64,000 bases of DNA from Denitrovibrio sp. GTDB lineage: Bacteria > Chrysiogenota > Deferribacteres > Deferribacterales > Geovibrionaceae. The stretch is from contig PKTN01000003.1 of assembly GCA_002869185.1 (NCBI GenBank), positions 1 to 64,000 on the forward strand, written 5' to 3'. Of the stretch, positions 27,221 through 36,891 are shown piece after piece; within the stretch, counting starts at the first letter, position 1; each line of letters opens with the position of its first letter. A program made the position numbers and the translations under genes. The notes under the pieces are model-generated. The model did not search any database. It worked only from the letters and a program-made list of their open reading frames with translations, and was not told the origin of the DNA.

Positions 27221-29164
27221 ATGACATTGTATAAGCAGATCCAGATATTTATTGCTCTATTGCTCATCGTAACACTTGCAATTGTGCTGAAAATAAACTT
27301 CGATAATACAAAAGACTTTGTCAGAACACAGCTTTATTCTAATGCTAAAAATACTGCTAACTCTTTATCTATGTCTCTTAGTAGTGTCACTGATGATGAA
27401 GCCGCTATGACTACTATAATACGTGCGATGTTTGATGGTGGCTACTTTGAGGAGATTAAACTGGTGGATAGTGAAGGTACAGTCATAGATATGGTCTCGC
27501 AGGAGCCAAAGATCGAAGGCGTCCCTCCATTTTTTATAAACCTAGTTAATTTTGAAAATGTTCCAGCAGAAGCACAGATTTCAAGTGGCTGGAGTATATT
27601 CGGAACCTTATCGGTAAAAGGGCATCCAGGACTTTCGTATATAAGACTTTGGGATACTTTTAGATTTTTAGGATTTTCCTTTATTGCAATAGGTATTGTG
27701 GCACTTGGCGTTACTGCGGTTGTCCTAAGGTGGATATTCAAACCACTCAACGCTGTTCAGAAACAGGCAGAAGCTATTGAAAATAACGAATTTATTATAA
27801 ATGAACAGATACCTACAACTCCTGAGATGAAGCAGGTTGTTATCACAATGAACTCAATGGTTGAAAAATCACAGACTATATATAACCGCGAAATCCAAGC
27901 TCTTAAGAACTATCAAGAGCTGCTTTATAAAGATCAACAGACTGGGCTTTATAATCGTAAGTACTTCATAAAACAGCTTAATGACTTTTTGCAGTCAGAG
28001 GATGAGAATGCGACTGGTGATATAATGATCTTCTCATTTGAAGGGTTGGAAGAGGCAATTATGGAGGCAGGTCACCCTGCCATGAATGACTTCTTTAAGG
28101 CTTGTAGGGATGTCATTGTTGCTCAGTCGGAGCATATCGCTAATTCTGTTCCTGCATTTATGAATCAAAAGGAATTCGGGCTTATTGTTCCTGCTATAGA
28201 TGAAGAAGGGGCTCTTAAAGTTGCGAAAGAGATTACTAAGCAGATTAACCAGCTAATAAATAACAATGAGCAACTAGCAGAGGTATTACAGATATTCTGT
28301 GGTGCTGCACCTTATAAATATGATGAAAATATGGGAAATGTATTATCTAAGGTTGACTACTCAATTACTGTGGCGAAAAGTCGTGAGTCAGGCTTCGTGG
28401 AAAGATTCAAAGACGACGGTTCACATGTTGTCCTAGGTAAGATGGAATGGAAAAACATGATAGAAGAGGCTCTTGAGAATAATAGGTTTGTACTTACATC
28501 TCAAGCAGTTATTTCAGGTACTGGTGAACTTCATCAGGAGATATATGTTAATATGGTAGATGCTGATGGTACAGTTCAGAGAGCTGGTTATTTTATGCCA
28601 ATGGTCGTTAGTCTTAATCTTGCGAATAATCTTGATAGATACGTTCTTGAGAAGACCGTAGAATTCCTTACTAACAACACTAATAATACTCTTGCGATCA
28701 ATATTACTGATATGTTCCTTAATGACAGGGCGTCATTCTCATGGTTTAGAAAGCTACTCGTTTCAGGTAAGCACCTTAGTGATAGACTCACTTTTGAGAT
28801 ATCTGACAGTGCTATTAAGTCGAATCTTGATATCTGCCTAGACTTTGCTGGGCTTATAAAAGGTCTTGGTTTTACCTTTGGTGTCGATAGATTTACCATG
28901 AGCCAGACATCCCTCGAAAACTTGCAAATGCTTAAACCAAATTACTTGAAAGTTGATTGTGAGTTTCTTATGAATGCAGAAGAGGGGGAAGTTAGCGCTG
29001 CTCTTAAATCTTTACAAACTATTACCGAGTCTCTTGGTATAATGCTTATAGCGACAAAGATAGATAACGATGAGCATAAGAATATGCTCGAAGATAATAA
29101 TATAAAATACTTTCAGGGGCGCGGCATAGCCGGCATTAACCCATTGGTAGAAAAGAATGACTAG
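27221..29164 (+). CDS. lapD: LapD-type c-di-GMP receptor with degenerate GGDEF and EAL domains
   Basis: 647 residues. Two membrane segments (about 8-26 and 145-168) flank a LapD_MoxY periplasmic domain containing the GWSIFG tryptophan segment. A HAMP domain, a GGDEF-like domain (about 225-390) and an EAL-like domain (about 405-645) follow. The GGDEF signature is replaced by NQKEF, and the EAL catalytic DDFG is DRFT, so neither synthesis nor hydrolysis is expected. This fits an inside-out receptor that sequesters LapG when c-di-GMP is bound. Its end overlaps the transporter gene by eight bases. Confidence 0.9.
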   Translation: MTLYKQIQIFIALLLIVTLAIVLKINFDNTKDFVRTQLYSNAKNTANSLSMSLSSVTDDEAAMTTIIRAMFDGGYFEEIKLVDSEGTVIDMVSQEPKIEGVPPFFINLVNFENVPAEAQISSGWSIFGTLSVKGHPGLSYIRLWDTFRFLGFSFIAIGIVALGVTAVVLRWIFKPLNAVQKQAEAIENNEFIINEQIPTTPEMKQVVITMNSMVEKSQTIYNREIQALKNYQELLYKDQQTGLYNRKYFIKQLNDFLQSEDENATGDIMIFSFEGLEEAIMEAGHPAMNDFFKACRDVIVAQSEHIANSVPAFMNQKEFGLIVPAIDEEGALKVAKEITKQINQLINNNEQLAEVLQIFCGAAPYKYDENMGNVLSKVDYSITVAKSRESGFVERFKDDGSHVVLGKMEWKNMIEEALENNRFVLTSQAVISGTGELHQEIYVNMVDADGTVQRAGYFMPMVVSLNLANNLDRYVLEKTVEFLTNNTNNTLAINITDMFLNDRASFSWFRKLLVSGKHLSDRLTFEISDSAIKSNLDICLDFAGLIKGLGFTFGVDRFTMSQTSLENLQMLKPNYLKVDCEFLMNAEEGEVSAALKSLQTITESLGIMLIATKIDNDEHKNMLEDNNIKYFQGRGIAGINPLVEKND

Positions 29165-31301
29165 TAATACAAAAATAGACCCTTTAATGCAATGTCTTAT
29201 TGTTTTGACGCAGCTTAACTATAAGCCTGCAACATCAGAGGCGCTTTCACATGGACTCCCTCTTGATCCGACCGAGATCAGGCAGAGATTGTTCTCTATG
29301 GAGGGGGGGAAGGCTAACTTCTCTAGAGCTGCGGCTAGGGCTGGCTTTAGTGCGACACTTGTTAAAAGAAAGCTTAAGCATATTCCGACAGTCGTTTTAC
29401 CTGCGATACTCCTTTTACAAAATGATAGTGCGTGTGTAATTACTGCTATGGATGTTGAAGCTGGTACAGCAGAGATAATCGTCCCGCAAATTGATGAGAC
29501 ACCGCAGGAAATAACCCTAGAGAAACTTAATGAAGAGTATCTGGGTTACACTTTTTTCCTTAAAAAATTATATATTGATAGACGACCTGAATATGATGAC
29601 GACAAAGAAGAGCATAATAAGAACTGGTTCTTTGGTACTCTTTGGAGATTCAAAGGAATATACGGAAATGTTGTATTAGCCTCTTTAGTGATAAATATAT
29701 TTGTTGTGGTTGGACCTCTGTTTACAATGAATGTGTATGACAGGATCATTCCACATAATGCTGTGGATACTCTTTGGGTTCTAGCTTTGGGTATGTTTAT
29801 CATCTATTCGTTTGACCTGTTTTTAAAGTTTGTCCGAACCTACTTCCTAGAAGTGATAGCTAAAAAAAGTGATGTTATTTTATCGTCAAAGATATTCGAG
29901 CAAGCACTCAATATCAAGCTGAAAGAGAAGCCAAAATCAGTCGGCTCTTTTGCTAATAATATACGAGACTTTGATAGTATCAGATCTTTTTACTCATCTA
30001 GTGCGCTTGTAGCATTCATAGATTTTCCTTTTGTTATTATATTTTTGCTAGTCATCTTTTATGTGGCTGGAGTACTTGTTGTTGTGCCTATTGCGATCAT
30101 CTTAGCTATTATAAGCTACAGCTTGATCGTCAGAAAACCACTTCAAAGAAGCATTGAAAGTACATACGAGTCTTCTGCAAGACGAAACGGACTACTTATT
30201 GAGGCACTTTCAAATATCGAAAACATTAAATCGTTTAATGCTAGCAGTTCTGTTCAGTGGGGCTGGGAAGAGAGGACAGGAGATATCGCAGGTAAGAGTC
30301 TGCGGTCAAGAATGCTATCAACGTCACTCTCCTCCGTTTCAGTATTTTTTACGCAGTTGTCTACCGTTGGCATAATAGTTACTGGTGTTTACCTTATAAA
30401 GCAGGGTGACCTTACTATGGGTGGATTGATAGCAACAGTTATCCTTTCATCTAGGACTATCGCACCAATGTCGCAGGTAGCATCGCTCCTTTCTAACTAT
30501 CAGCAGATGAAAACATCTCTTGCAGGTCTGAATGATCTTATGAATAAAGAGGTAGAGCGACCAGAGCAGAAAAATTTCCTCCGCAGACCAGTTTTTAAAG
30601 GTGCTGTTGAGTTTAAGAATGTTAGTTTTTCATATCCAGAAGAGACAAATGTGGTCCTCTCAGGGATAAATCTTAAGATTAATCCTAATGAACGAATCGG
30701 GATTATCGGTCAAGTTGGATCGGGTAAATCAACATTCAGCAAGCTTATACTGGGGCTTTATGAGCCCAAGGAAGGATCAGTCTTCGTTGATGGTATAGAT
30801 ATTCAGCAGATGGATCCAGCTGATCTTAGACATAATGTTAGTTACGTTCCTCAGGATGTTACGCTATTTTCTGGCACAGTCAGAGAGAATATAGTCTTCA
30901 AGGCTCCTCATTCAGATGATGAGGCGATACTTGAAGCTGTGAAGGTCGGGAATGTAAACTCTTTTACTGATAAGCACCCGATGGGGCTTGATATGTTTGT
31001 TGGTGAGCGTGGTGCTAACCTTTCTGGTGGTCAGAGACAAGCTGTTGGTGTGGCGAGAGCTATGTTGACAGAAAGTTCTATAGTCTTGTTGGACGAACCG
31101 ACCAACTCTATGGATTTCACTACAGAAGCGAAAGTTATCCAGAGCTTAAAAAAGGCGACAGAAGGGAAGACCACTATCGTCATTACGCATAAACCATCAA
31201 TCCTTGCGATAGTCGACAGGCTTATTGTTATGGAGGGTGGGAAGATAGTTATGGATGGTCCTAAGAATGAAGTTCTACAAAAACTAGGGAAGAGCAAATG
31301 A
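29157..31301 (+). CDS. Type I secretion ABC transporter, LapB-like
   Basis: 714 residues. The N-terminal ~130 residues form a peptidase C39-like domain without the catalytic Cys-His pair, as in RTX and adhesin exporters. A membrane domain of about six helices (about 160-440) and a nucleotide-binding domain follow, with Walker A GQVGSGKST near 518, signature LSGGQRQ near 622 and Walker B SIVLLDEP. It powers export of the large adhesin together with the HlyD-type and TolC-type partners of this operon. Stop and start overlap with the next gene by four bases. Confidence 0.93.
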   Translation: MTSNTKIDPLMQCLIVLTQLNYKPATSEALSHGLPLDPTEIRQRLFSMEGGKANFSRAAARAGFSATLVKRKLKHIPTVVLPAILLLQNDSACVITAMDVEAGTAEIIVPQIDETPQEITLEKLNEEYLGYTFFLKKLYIDRRPEYDDDKEEHNKNWFFGTLWRFKGIYGNVVLASLVINIFVVVGPLFTMNVYDRIIPHNAVDTLWVLALGMFIIYSFDLFLKFVRTYFLEVIAKKSDVILSSKIFEQALNIKLKEKPKSVGSFANNIRDFDSIRSFYSSSALVAFIDFPFVIIFLLVIFYVAGVLVVVPIAIILAIISYSLIVRKPLQRSIESTYESSARRNGLLIEALSNIENIKSFNASSSVQWGWEERTGDIAGKSLRSRMLSTSLSSVSVFFTQLSTVGIIVTGVYLIKQGDLTMGGLIATVILSSRTIAPMSQVASLLSNYQQMKTSLAGLNDLMNKEVERPEQKNFLRRPVFKGAVEFKNVSFSYPEETNVVLSGINLKINPNERIGIIGQVGSGKSTFSKLILGLYEPKEGSVFVDGIDIQQMDPADLRHNVSYVPQDVTLFSGTVRENIVFKAPHSDDEAILEAVKVGNVNSFTDKHPMGLDMFVGERGANLSGGQRQAVGVARAMLTESSIVLLDEPTNSMDFTTEAKVIQSLKKATEGKTTIVITHKPSILAIVDRLIVMEGGKIVMDGPKNEVLQKLGKSK

Positions 31302-32653
31302 AAGGGGATAAAAAACCTCAAAGAATAAAGAATAAAAAGATATCCAAACAGGATATCGCATTTATGAAAAGCTTGAATGCGGCTGTTCTACAGAAGAGTC
31401 CAGTTAGGCTTACGATAGTCCTATATGTTGTGACAGCTCTGATAATTGCCTTTATCGTATGGGCGAATATTGCTGAGGTAGACGAGCTGACTCGAGGTAT
31501 GGGTAGGGTTATCCCTTCTCGTCAGATACAAGTTATCCAAAACCTTGAGGGTGGTATCGTCGAAGATATTTTAGTTAGTGAGGGGCAACACGTTAAAAAA
31601 GGGCAGGTGCTCCTTACCATAGATGACACAGGTTTTGGGTCATCATTTGCAGAGAATAAATCTCGTGAGAATGAGCTTAAGGCGAAGATTATAAGACTTA
31701 GAGCAGAGGCAGAAGGTAAGGCTTTTAAAGCGGATAAAGAGGCTATGGATAATTATCCGGATCTAGTGAAGGAAGAACTGAGACTATACAATACTAACGC
31801 AGACAGAAAGAATAGCGAGCTTGCTGTACTTAATCAAAGACTTAAGCAGAGACAGATTGAGATGAGCGATGCTAGAGCTAATATTAAAAACCTGAGAACT
31901 ACTCGTGAGCTTATTAGGAAAGAGATAAAGCTTACAAAGCCTCTATTTAATAGAGGGCTTGTTTCTGAGGTTGAATACATACAACTCCAGCAGAGAGAGC
32001 TAGAGAATAAGAATGATCTTGAGTCACTAGAGAAGAGTATACAAACCATCAGGTCTAAAGAGGCCGAAGCTAAGAATATGATCAATGAAACAAAAGCAAA
32101 ACATAAGAGTATAGCTCAGGAAGAGCTGAACAAAGTCGTCGCAGAAATAAAAAGACTTAGCTCTTCACAGGTTGCTATTGAAGATAGAGTAAATAGAGCA
32201 CAGGTGAGATCTCCTGTGCACGGAACAGTTAATCAATTACTCGTTAACACAATTGGCGGGGTTGTTAAGCCAGGTATGGATCTTTTGGAGATTGTGCCAG
32301 ATGATGATGCTTTGTTGGTTGAGGCTAAGATTAAGCCTTCTGATATAGCATTTATATACCCAGGCTTACGTGCAGTTATTAAGCTTACAGCTTATGATTT
32401 TGCCATCTATGGTGGGCTTGAAGGTGAGGTCGTGCACATTAGTGCAGACACAATCGTCGATGAAAAACAGGAACATTACTATCTTGTTAGGATTAAAACT
32501 GACAAGAGCTACCTAGGTGAAGATGACAACAGAAAAGATATCATCGTTGGGATGACAGTCGTTGCAGATATCGTTACAGGTAAAAAGACGGTAATGCAGT
32601 ACCTGATGAAACCTATTCTGCGTGCAAAATATAATGCTTTGAGAGAGAGATAA
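31298..32653 (+). CDS. HlyD-family membrane fusion protein, LapC-like
   Basis: 451 residues. A single membrane segment lies near 30-55, followed by the lipoyl/barrel start (VIPSRQIQVIQNLEGGIVEDILV) and a long coiled coil of about 200 residues. The second barrel half is seen as RVNRAQVRSPVHGTVNQLLV, and the C-terminal part contains the HlyD signature region. It bridges the ABC transporter and the TolC-type channel across the periplasm. Overlap with both flanking genes supports one transcript. Confidence 0.92.
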   Translation: MKGDKKPQRIKNKKISKQDIAFMKSLNAAVLQKSPVRLTIVLYVVTALIIAFIVWANIAEVDELTRGMGRVIPSRQIQVIQNLEGGIVEDILVSEGQHVKKGQVLLTIDDTGFGSSFAENKSRENELKAKIIRLRAEAEGKAFKADKEAMDNYPDLVKEELRLYNTNADRKNSELAVLNQRLKQRQIEMSDARANIKNLRTTRELIRKEIKLTKPLFNRGLVSEVEYIQLQQRELENKNDLESLEKSIQTIRSKEAEAKNMINETKAKHKSIAQEELNKVVAEIKRLSSSQVAIEDRVNRAQVRSPVHGTVNQLLVNTIGGVVKPGMDLLEIVPDDDALLVEAKIKPSDIAFIYPGLRAVIKLTAYDFAIYGGLEGEVVHISADTIVDEKQEHYYLVRIKTDKSYLGEDDNRKDIIVGMTVVADIVTGKKTVMQYLMKPILRAKYNALRER

Positions 32654-33231
32654 TGATTATAACACTTAGTACTGACAAACTATTTTCTGATTCTTGTGCA
32701 GAAATTCTAAAGGTAGAAAAGGTCAAAGCTTTACGAAGTTTTCGTGAGTTACGTCATACTCTAACAGAGAAGCCAGAAGATATTGTTATTGTAGATCTTA
32801 ATAATGTGACACCATTCGACCTTACTAAGCTTAAGTGTAATGTGTTGGTGCTTACTGGTGTTCCTAAGTTTAATGAAGCTATTAAGCTAATGCGCTTTGG
32901 CATTAGAGGTTATGGTAATAGAATGATGAACGAAGGTAACCTGACTCAGGCTGTAAACTCAGTACGTACAGGGCAGGTCTGGATGCCTCCATTTATTATG
33001 AGTAAGCTTATTACATCTATCCCTGAAAACGAAGGGGCAAATGATGAAAACCAATCTGGTCTTTCAGAACGTGAGCAAGAGGTTGCGAAGTATGTAGCAA
33101 CTGGGCTTACAAATAAAGAAATAGCTGAAGAGATGGAAATAACAGTGCGAACAGTGAAGGCGCACATGACTTCTATATTTAATAAAACAGGGCTAAGAGA
33201 TAGAGTTGCTTTGGCTTTGCAGTATCGGTAA
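32653..33231 (+). CDS. LuxR-family response regulator at the end of the Lap operon
   Basis: 192 residues. The N-terminal receiver-like domain has a possible phosphoacceptor Asp48 in IVIVDLNN, but the acidic pair expected near the start is not evident, so it is probably degenerate. The C-terminal LuxR helix-turn-helix is clear (GLSEREQEVAKYVATGLTNKEIAEEM and RTVKAHMTSIFNKTGLRDR). It starts inside the stop of the HlyD gene (TAATG). Similar LuxR regulators accompany adhesin secretion genes in other genomes; a role in controlling the adhesin or this operon is inference. Confidence 0.85.
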   Translation: MIITLSTDKLFSDSCAEILKVEKVKALRSFRELRHTLTEKPEDIVIVDLNNVTPFDLTKLKCNVLVLTGVPKFNEAIKLMRFGIRGYGNRMMNEGNLTQAVNSVRTGQVWMPPFIMSKLITSIPENEGANDENQSGLSEREQEVAKYVATGLTNKEIAEEMEITVRTVKAHMTSIFNKTGLRDRVALALQYR

Positions 33232-33322
33232 GAACTAATAATGGTTTACCCCACAAGGCGACCAACGGAAGCCGAAAAGCGTGGTAGTATATTTTAGCAA
33301 TTCTTGATAAGGATGGGCTTAC

Positions 33323-34174
33323 TCAGCCTCCGTGTCCCCTACCAAGTAACTCACGAGCCTCCATTACGACCATGAACGCTTCTGGATCACAGTCTTTGAT
33401 CAATTCTCGTAGCCTATTGATTTTCCTAGGCTCTACAACAATAAAAATAATATTCTTCTCTTCGCTTTTGTTCAAACCAGAGCATTTGATAATACTTCCT
33501 GCTCTGCCAATATGCTCTTGGATAAGCGCGCTCATCTCGAGGGGTTTGTTCGTAGCTATGTGCACAACCTTCTCAGATGGTGCTCCTGTTAGTATCATGT
33601 CTATGATTTTTGAGGTGACATAAATACTGATTAGCGACCATAAGGCCTTCTCGATATCATTAAAGATGAAACCAGAGGCGGCTATAATAGTGAGATCAAT
33701 TAGCATAATTGTCTGCCCAGGTTTGATATCTGTGTGGTTGGCTATAAGTTTTGCTACAATGGTCGAACCACCAGCAGAAGCGTTCCCCTTAAGGATAAGC
33801 CCGACACCAGCACCAACACAAATACCTCCGTAAAGGGTTGCAAGCATAGTGCTTTCGGTTATATGAGGGAGCTTAATCACTTCGGTAAAGATATCTATAA
33901 GTATTGATGACTGTATGATTGTTACTATTGTGCGAAGGGCAAAGCCTTTTCCTAGCATGCGAAACCCTGCAATAAGTAGAGGTATATTGACAGCTATCAT
34001 AAGCATACCAGTAGGCAGATCTGTTATATAGTGTAGGATTATTGCCATACCTGGTGTCCCACCTGTGGCTATCTTGCCAGGAATGAGGAAAATGACAATA
34101 CCTATGGCTAGGACTACTGAGCCTGCTGTTATGAATGCATAGTTCTTAATTTCGTTTGTATAGCTTTGTTGCAT
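33323..34174 (-). CDS. YitT-family membrane protein
   Basis: 283 residues. Five to six hydrophobic helices occupy the first ~170 residues, with the family stretches GKIATGGTPGMAIILHYIT and KGNASAGGSTIVAKLI. A soluble DUF2179 domain follows (about 205-275, with MSALIQEHIGRAGSI and EPRKINRLRELIKDCDPEAF). The biochemical role of this widespread family is not established. It is convergent with the Lap operon, 91 bases away, and no clear terminator was seen between them. Confidence 0.87.
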   Translation of the reverse strand: MQQSYTNEIKNYAFITAGSVVLAIGIVIFLIPGKIATGGTPGMAIILHYITDLPTGMLMIAVNIPLLIAGFRMLGKGFALRTIVTIIQSSILIDIFTEVIKLPHITESTMLATLYGGICVGAGVGLILKGNASAGGSTIVAKLIANHTDIKPGQTIMLIDLTIIAASGFIFNDIEKALWSLISIYVTSKIIDMILTGAPSEKVVHIATNKPLEMSALIQEHIGRAGSIIKCSGLNKSEEKNIIFIVVEPRKINRLRELIKDCDPEAFMVVMEARELLGRGHGG

Positions 34175-34282
34175 GGTAGAATTATGTCAGATGATAGTTC
34201 TAAAGACAAGAGTACGTTGATAGGTACTCCTTTATGTATAAAGAATTATGAATAAATGAAGTCTGAACTGTTACTCCCTTTT

Positions 34283-35410
34283 TTACTTACTTGGAATGTT
34301 TAAAGGAAATTTAGCTGTAAAGATAGTTCCTACATCACTGTTGGAGACAAAATCAACTCGACCGCCAAGGAAATTTTCGGATAAAAGTTTCATGCTATAC
34401 GTACCAAGCCCAGATCCGTTTGCTTTTGTTGTGAAGGTTCTTTTAAAGATTTGCCTTTGTATATCGTCAGGTATAACAGACTGATTACGAACATTAAAAG
34501 CTATATTGCCATCCTGAATTTCTGACCAAATATAAACTGTCTCTCCCCTCTTAGAAGCCTCTAAAGCATTTTTTAACATATTGGTGATAACTCTGGAAAT
34601 GAGAGAGATGTCAGACCTAAACTCAATATTCTCAATACCTTCCACAATCTCAAGACCTACCTCGCCTTTTGCACCAAAACATTTATAGAGAGCAACAGAT
34701 TTTTCAATAATATCCTTAGAATCTATTTTTCTCATCATGACGGGTAGTTCATCCCGCTCCGCTTGCAAGAGAGTACGATAATCTTGAATCTCATTTATCA
34801 TATCGGTACTAGATTGATGGAGTAATCCAAGCATGTTTTCAGGGAGGTCAGCCAGCGACTCTTCCTTGAAGAGGTCTGTTACGGAATATATTCCACTAGC
34901 AAGGTTCATTATGTCATGAAAGAATATCTTTTCTAATGCAACTTTACGCTTAGTGTCACTTATGTCCTTAGCTGTAAAGAAAGAAAGCTCACTACCTAAA
35001 TAATTAAATGGTTTAGCTATAACAAATAATTCGTAAGATGATCCAGAATTTATCGAAAGCTTACATTCCTCTTCCGCTTCAGTTCCAGATTGAGCTTTCA
35101 GTATAGCGTTGACTGCTCCACACTCCATACAGAACTCTGTCGTTCCACATCCTGATACGTTACTAGAATGCACACAACCAAGAGCCTCACCTGGACGCTT
35201 CCCAAGGATGTCGTCCATCTTTTCTATTCCAAGAAATCTCATGAATGCCTGATTTGTAAATACAATCTGTCTGTTGTTGTTGAGAATAAACATAATGTCA
35301 GTCGATCTATCAAGTAATTACTGAACAAGAGGAACCTTATTTAGCTGAATAAAAAGAGCCTTAATCAAGTCTTCAGAACTTCTTTCAGGTGAAGCGTACT
35401 TCGTTTCCAT
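34283..35410 (-). pseudogene. PAS histidine kinase gene interrupted by an in-frame TAA
   Basis: From ATG 35410 the frame reads 30 residues (ending KVPLVQ), meets TAA at 35318-35320, and continues in the same frame for 344 more codons. The first residues after the stop (LLDRSTDIMFILNNNRQIVF) are the beginning of the PAS domain, so the stop lies inside a once-continuous protein. The rest holds a PAS with a Cys-rich insert (GCGTTEFCMECGA), a His box (FFHDIMNLASG) and an ATPase domain (NMLKNALEAS, TTKANGSGLGTYSMKLL). An internal restart at ATG 35293 would give 336 residues but has no Shine-Dalgarno. It is a recent nonsense mutation, a sequencing error or, less likely, readthrough. Confidence 0.8.
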
Positions 35411-36073
35411 AAATTACCAACCTTAAATTTATAATTTAAAATAGCAGTTAAAATACTAAAAAACAATCTAGAGTTGCACTAATGCTCATTACCATTTTTT
35501 ATGAAAATGCGAAAACTGAGTATTCTATTCTATTTTTCCTTCAACCCTTCATAAGCCTTTACTAGGTGGGCTTTCATAAGAAAAATATAGTCTATATTTT
35601 TCAAAAAGAAGAGTGAGTCTAGTATTGTTAAACAATTTTTATGCTTTAGTAAAGTAGTAATATAAATAACAATACGTTTTTGTATAATCCTGACAAATCA
35701 GAAAAAACTATATAGTGCAATCAATTATAAAATAAAGGCAATGTGACAATTTGTAATGCTTTAACAGAATAAAACACAAACGCCATTTTACTTTGATTAT
35801 TGAGTTTTCCTATCTGTTATACAGTTAATTTTTTATAAAATTTATTTACCCTGAGTTTGTACCGTTAAGCCTGTTTTATAGCTGTATCACTAATAGTTTA
35901 AATTCTGCTTGTCTTCGGTTTAGTTATTTAATACAGATAATTATATGTTAACAAACTTTTAGGTTTTTGACATTATTTTAAACATATGCTACTGGAAACA
36001 TACGGCTTTATAAAAGGTATAGATAAAACTTATATTATTAGCAGATGACAATAATGCGCCCACGGAGTTATAG
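35411..36073. other. 663-base AT-rich region before etfB
   Basis: No convincing gene is seen. It contains a 23-base perfect inverted repeat (35580-35602) and a 13-base one (ATTGTT-A-AACAAT, 35624-35636). TTGACA at 35967-35972 could be a -35 for the etf operon, but no good -10 follows at normal spacing. Confidence 0.5.
35580..35602. repeat. Perfect AT-rich inverted repeat
   Basis: GAAAAATATAG and CTATATTTTTC flank a single T, giving eleven paired bases on each side. It could be a regulator site or a weak hairpin. Confidence 0.5.
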
Positions 36074-36886
36074 ATGCTTATAGTTGCATGTATCAAACAA
36101 GTTCCAGATACTACACAGGTTCAGATTGATCCTGTTACTAACACACTAATACGTGACGGTATTCCCTTTATAGTAAATCCTTATGACACTCACGCTCTTG
36201 AAGAGTCACTCAGGCTTAAAGACAAGTTTGGTGGAACAGTTGTTGTTCTTACTATGGGACCTCCAAACGCTGAGGCTGCTCTTAGAAAAGCACTCTCACT
36301 TGGAGTAGACAGGGCTATCCTTCTTTCAGACAGAGTCTTCGGAGGAGCAGACACCCTTGCGACCAGCATGGTGTTGACTGCTGCCATAGAAAAGCTTTCA
36401 CAAGAGGATGAAATAGGATTTGTACTATGCGGAAAACAGACCATCGACGGCGATACGGCACAGGTTGGTCCTGGTATAGCAACAAGAATGAGCATAGAGC
36501 AATTAACACTAGTGGATAGGGTTGAAAACGTAGACTACTCCGATAAAAAAGTCACTGTCCGTAGAAAGCTAGAAGGTAGATATGAGAGGGTCGAAAGTAG
36601 ACTCCCTGCAATGATTACTGTTGTTCGTGAGATCAACAGACCTAGATACCCGACAGTCCCTATGAGGCTCGCATCCGCAGACGCTAAGGTTGAGCTATGG
36701 GACAACACAGTCCTTAATCTTGACGTTAATACGATTGGTCTTAAAGGTTCACCAACATGGGTTAGCAAGATATTCTCACCCGAGAGGGACAAAGGCGAAA
36801 TCATTGGCGATGGTATCAATAAGCCTGAAGAGACTGCTGAGCTACTCTTAGAAAAACTATTAGATAAAGATATAATAAGTATATAG
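36074..36886 (+). CDS. etfB: Electron transfer flavoprotein beta subunit
   Basis: 270 residues. MLIVACIKQVPDTTQVQIDP at the start, ALEESLRLKD, VVVLTMGPPNAEAALRKALSLG and GKQTIDGDTAQVGPGIA are typical of EtfB/FixA proteins. It pairs with the ferredoxin-fused EtfA encoded five bases downstream to form a heterodimer that accepts electrons from acyl-CoA or 2-hydroxyacid dehydrogenases. A membrane FeS oxidoreductase is third in the operon. Whether this Etf bifurcates cannot be decided by eye. Confidence 0.94.
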   Translation: MLIVACIKQVPDTTQVQIDPVTNTLIRDGIPFIVNPYDTHALEESLRLKDKFGGTVVVLTMGPPNAEAALRKALSLGVDRAILLSDRVFGGADTLATSMVLTAAIEKLSQEDEIGFVLCGKQTIDGDTAQVGPGIATRMSIEQLTLVDRVENVDYSDKKVTVRRKLEGRYERVESRLPAMITVVREINRPRYPTVPMRLASADAKVELWDNTVLNLDVNTIGLKGSPTWVSKIFSPERDKGEIIGDGINKPEETAELLLEKLLDKDIISI

Positions 36887-36891
36887 AGGGA

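Noticed and set aside
35294..35410. Separate small gene encoding a 30-residue peptide upstream of the kinase
   Set aside because: The sequence continues in the same frame past the stop as a coherent PAS domain, so it is the 5' part of the interrupted kinase gene.
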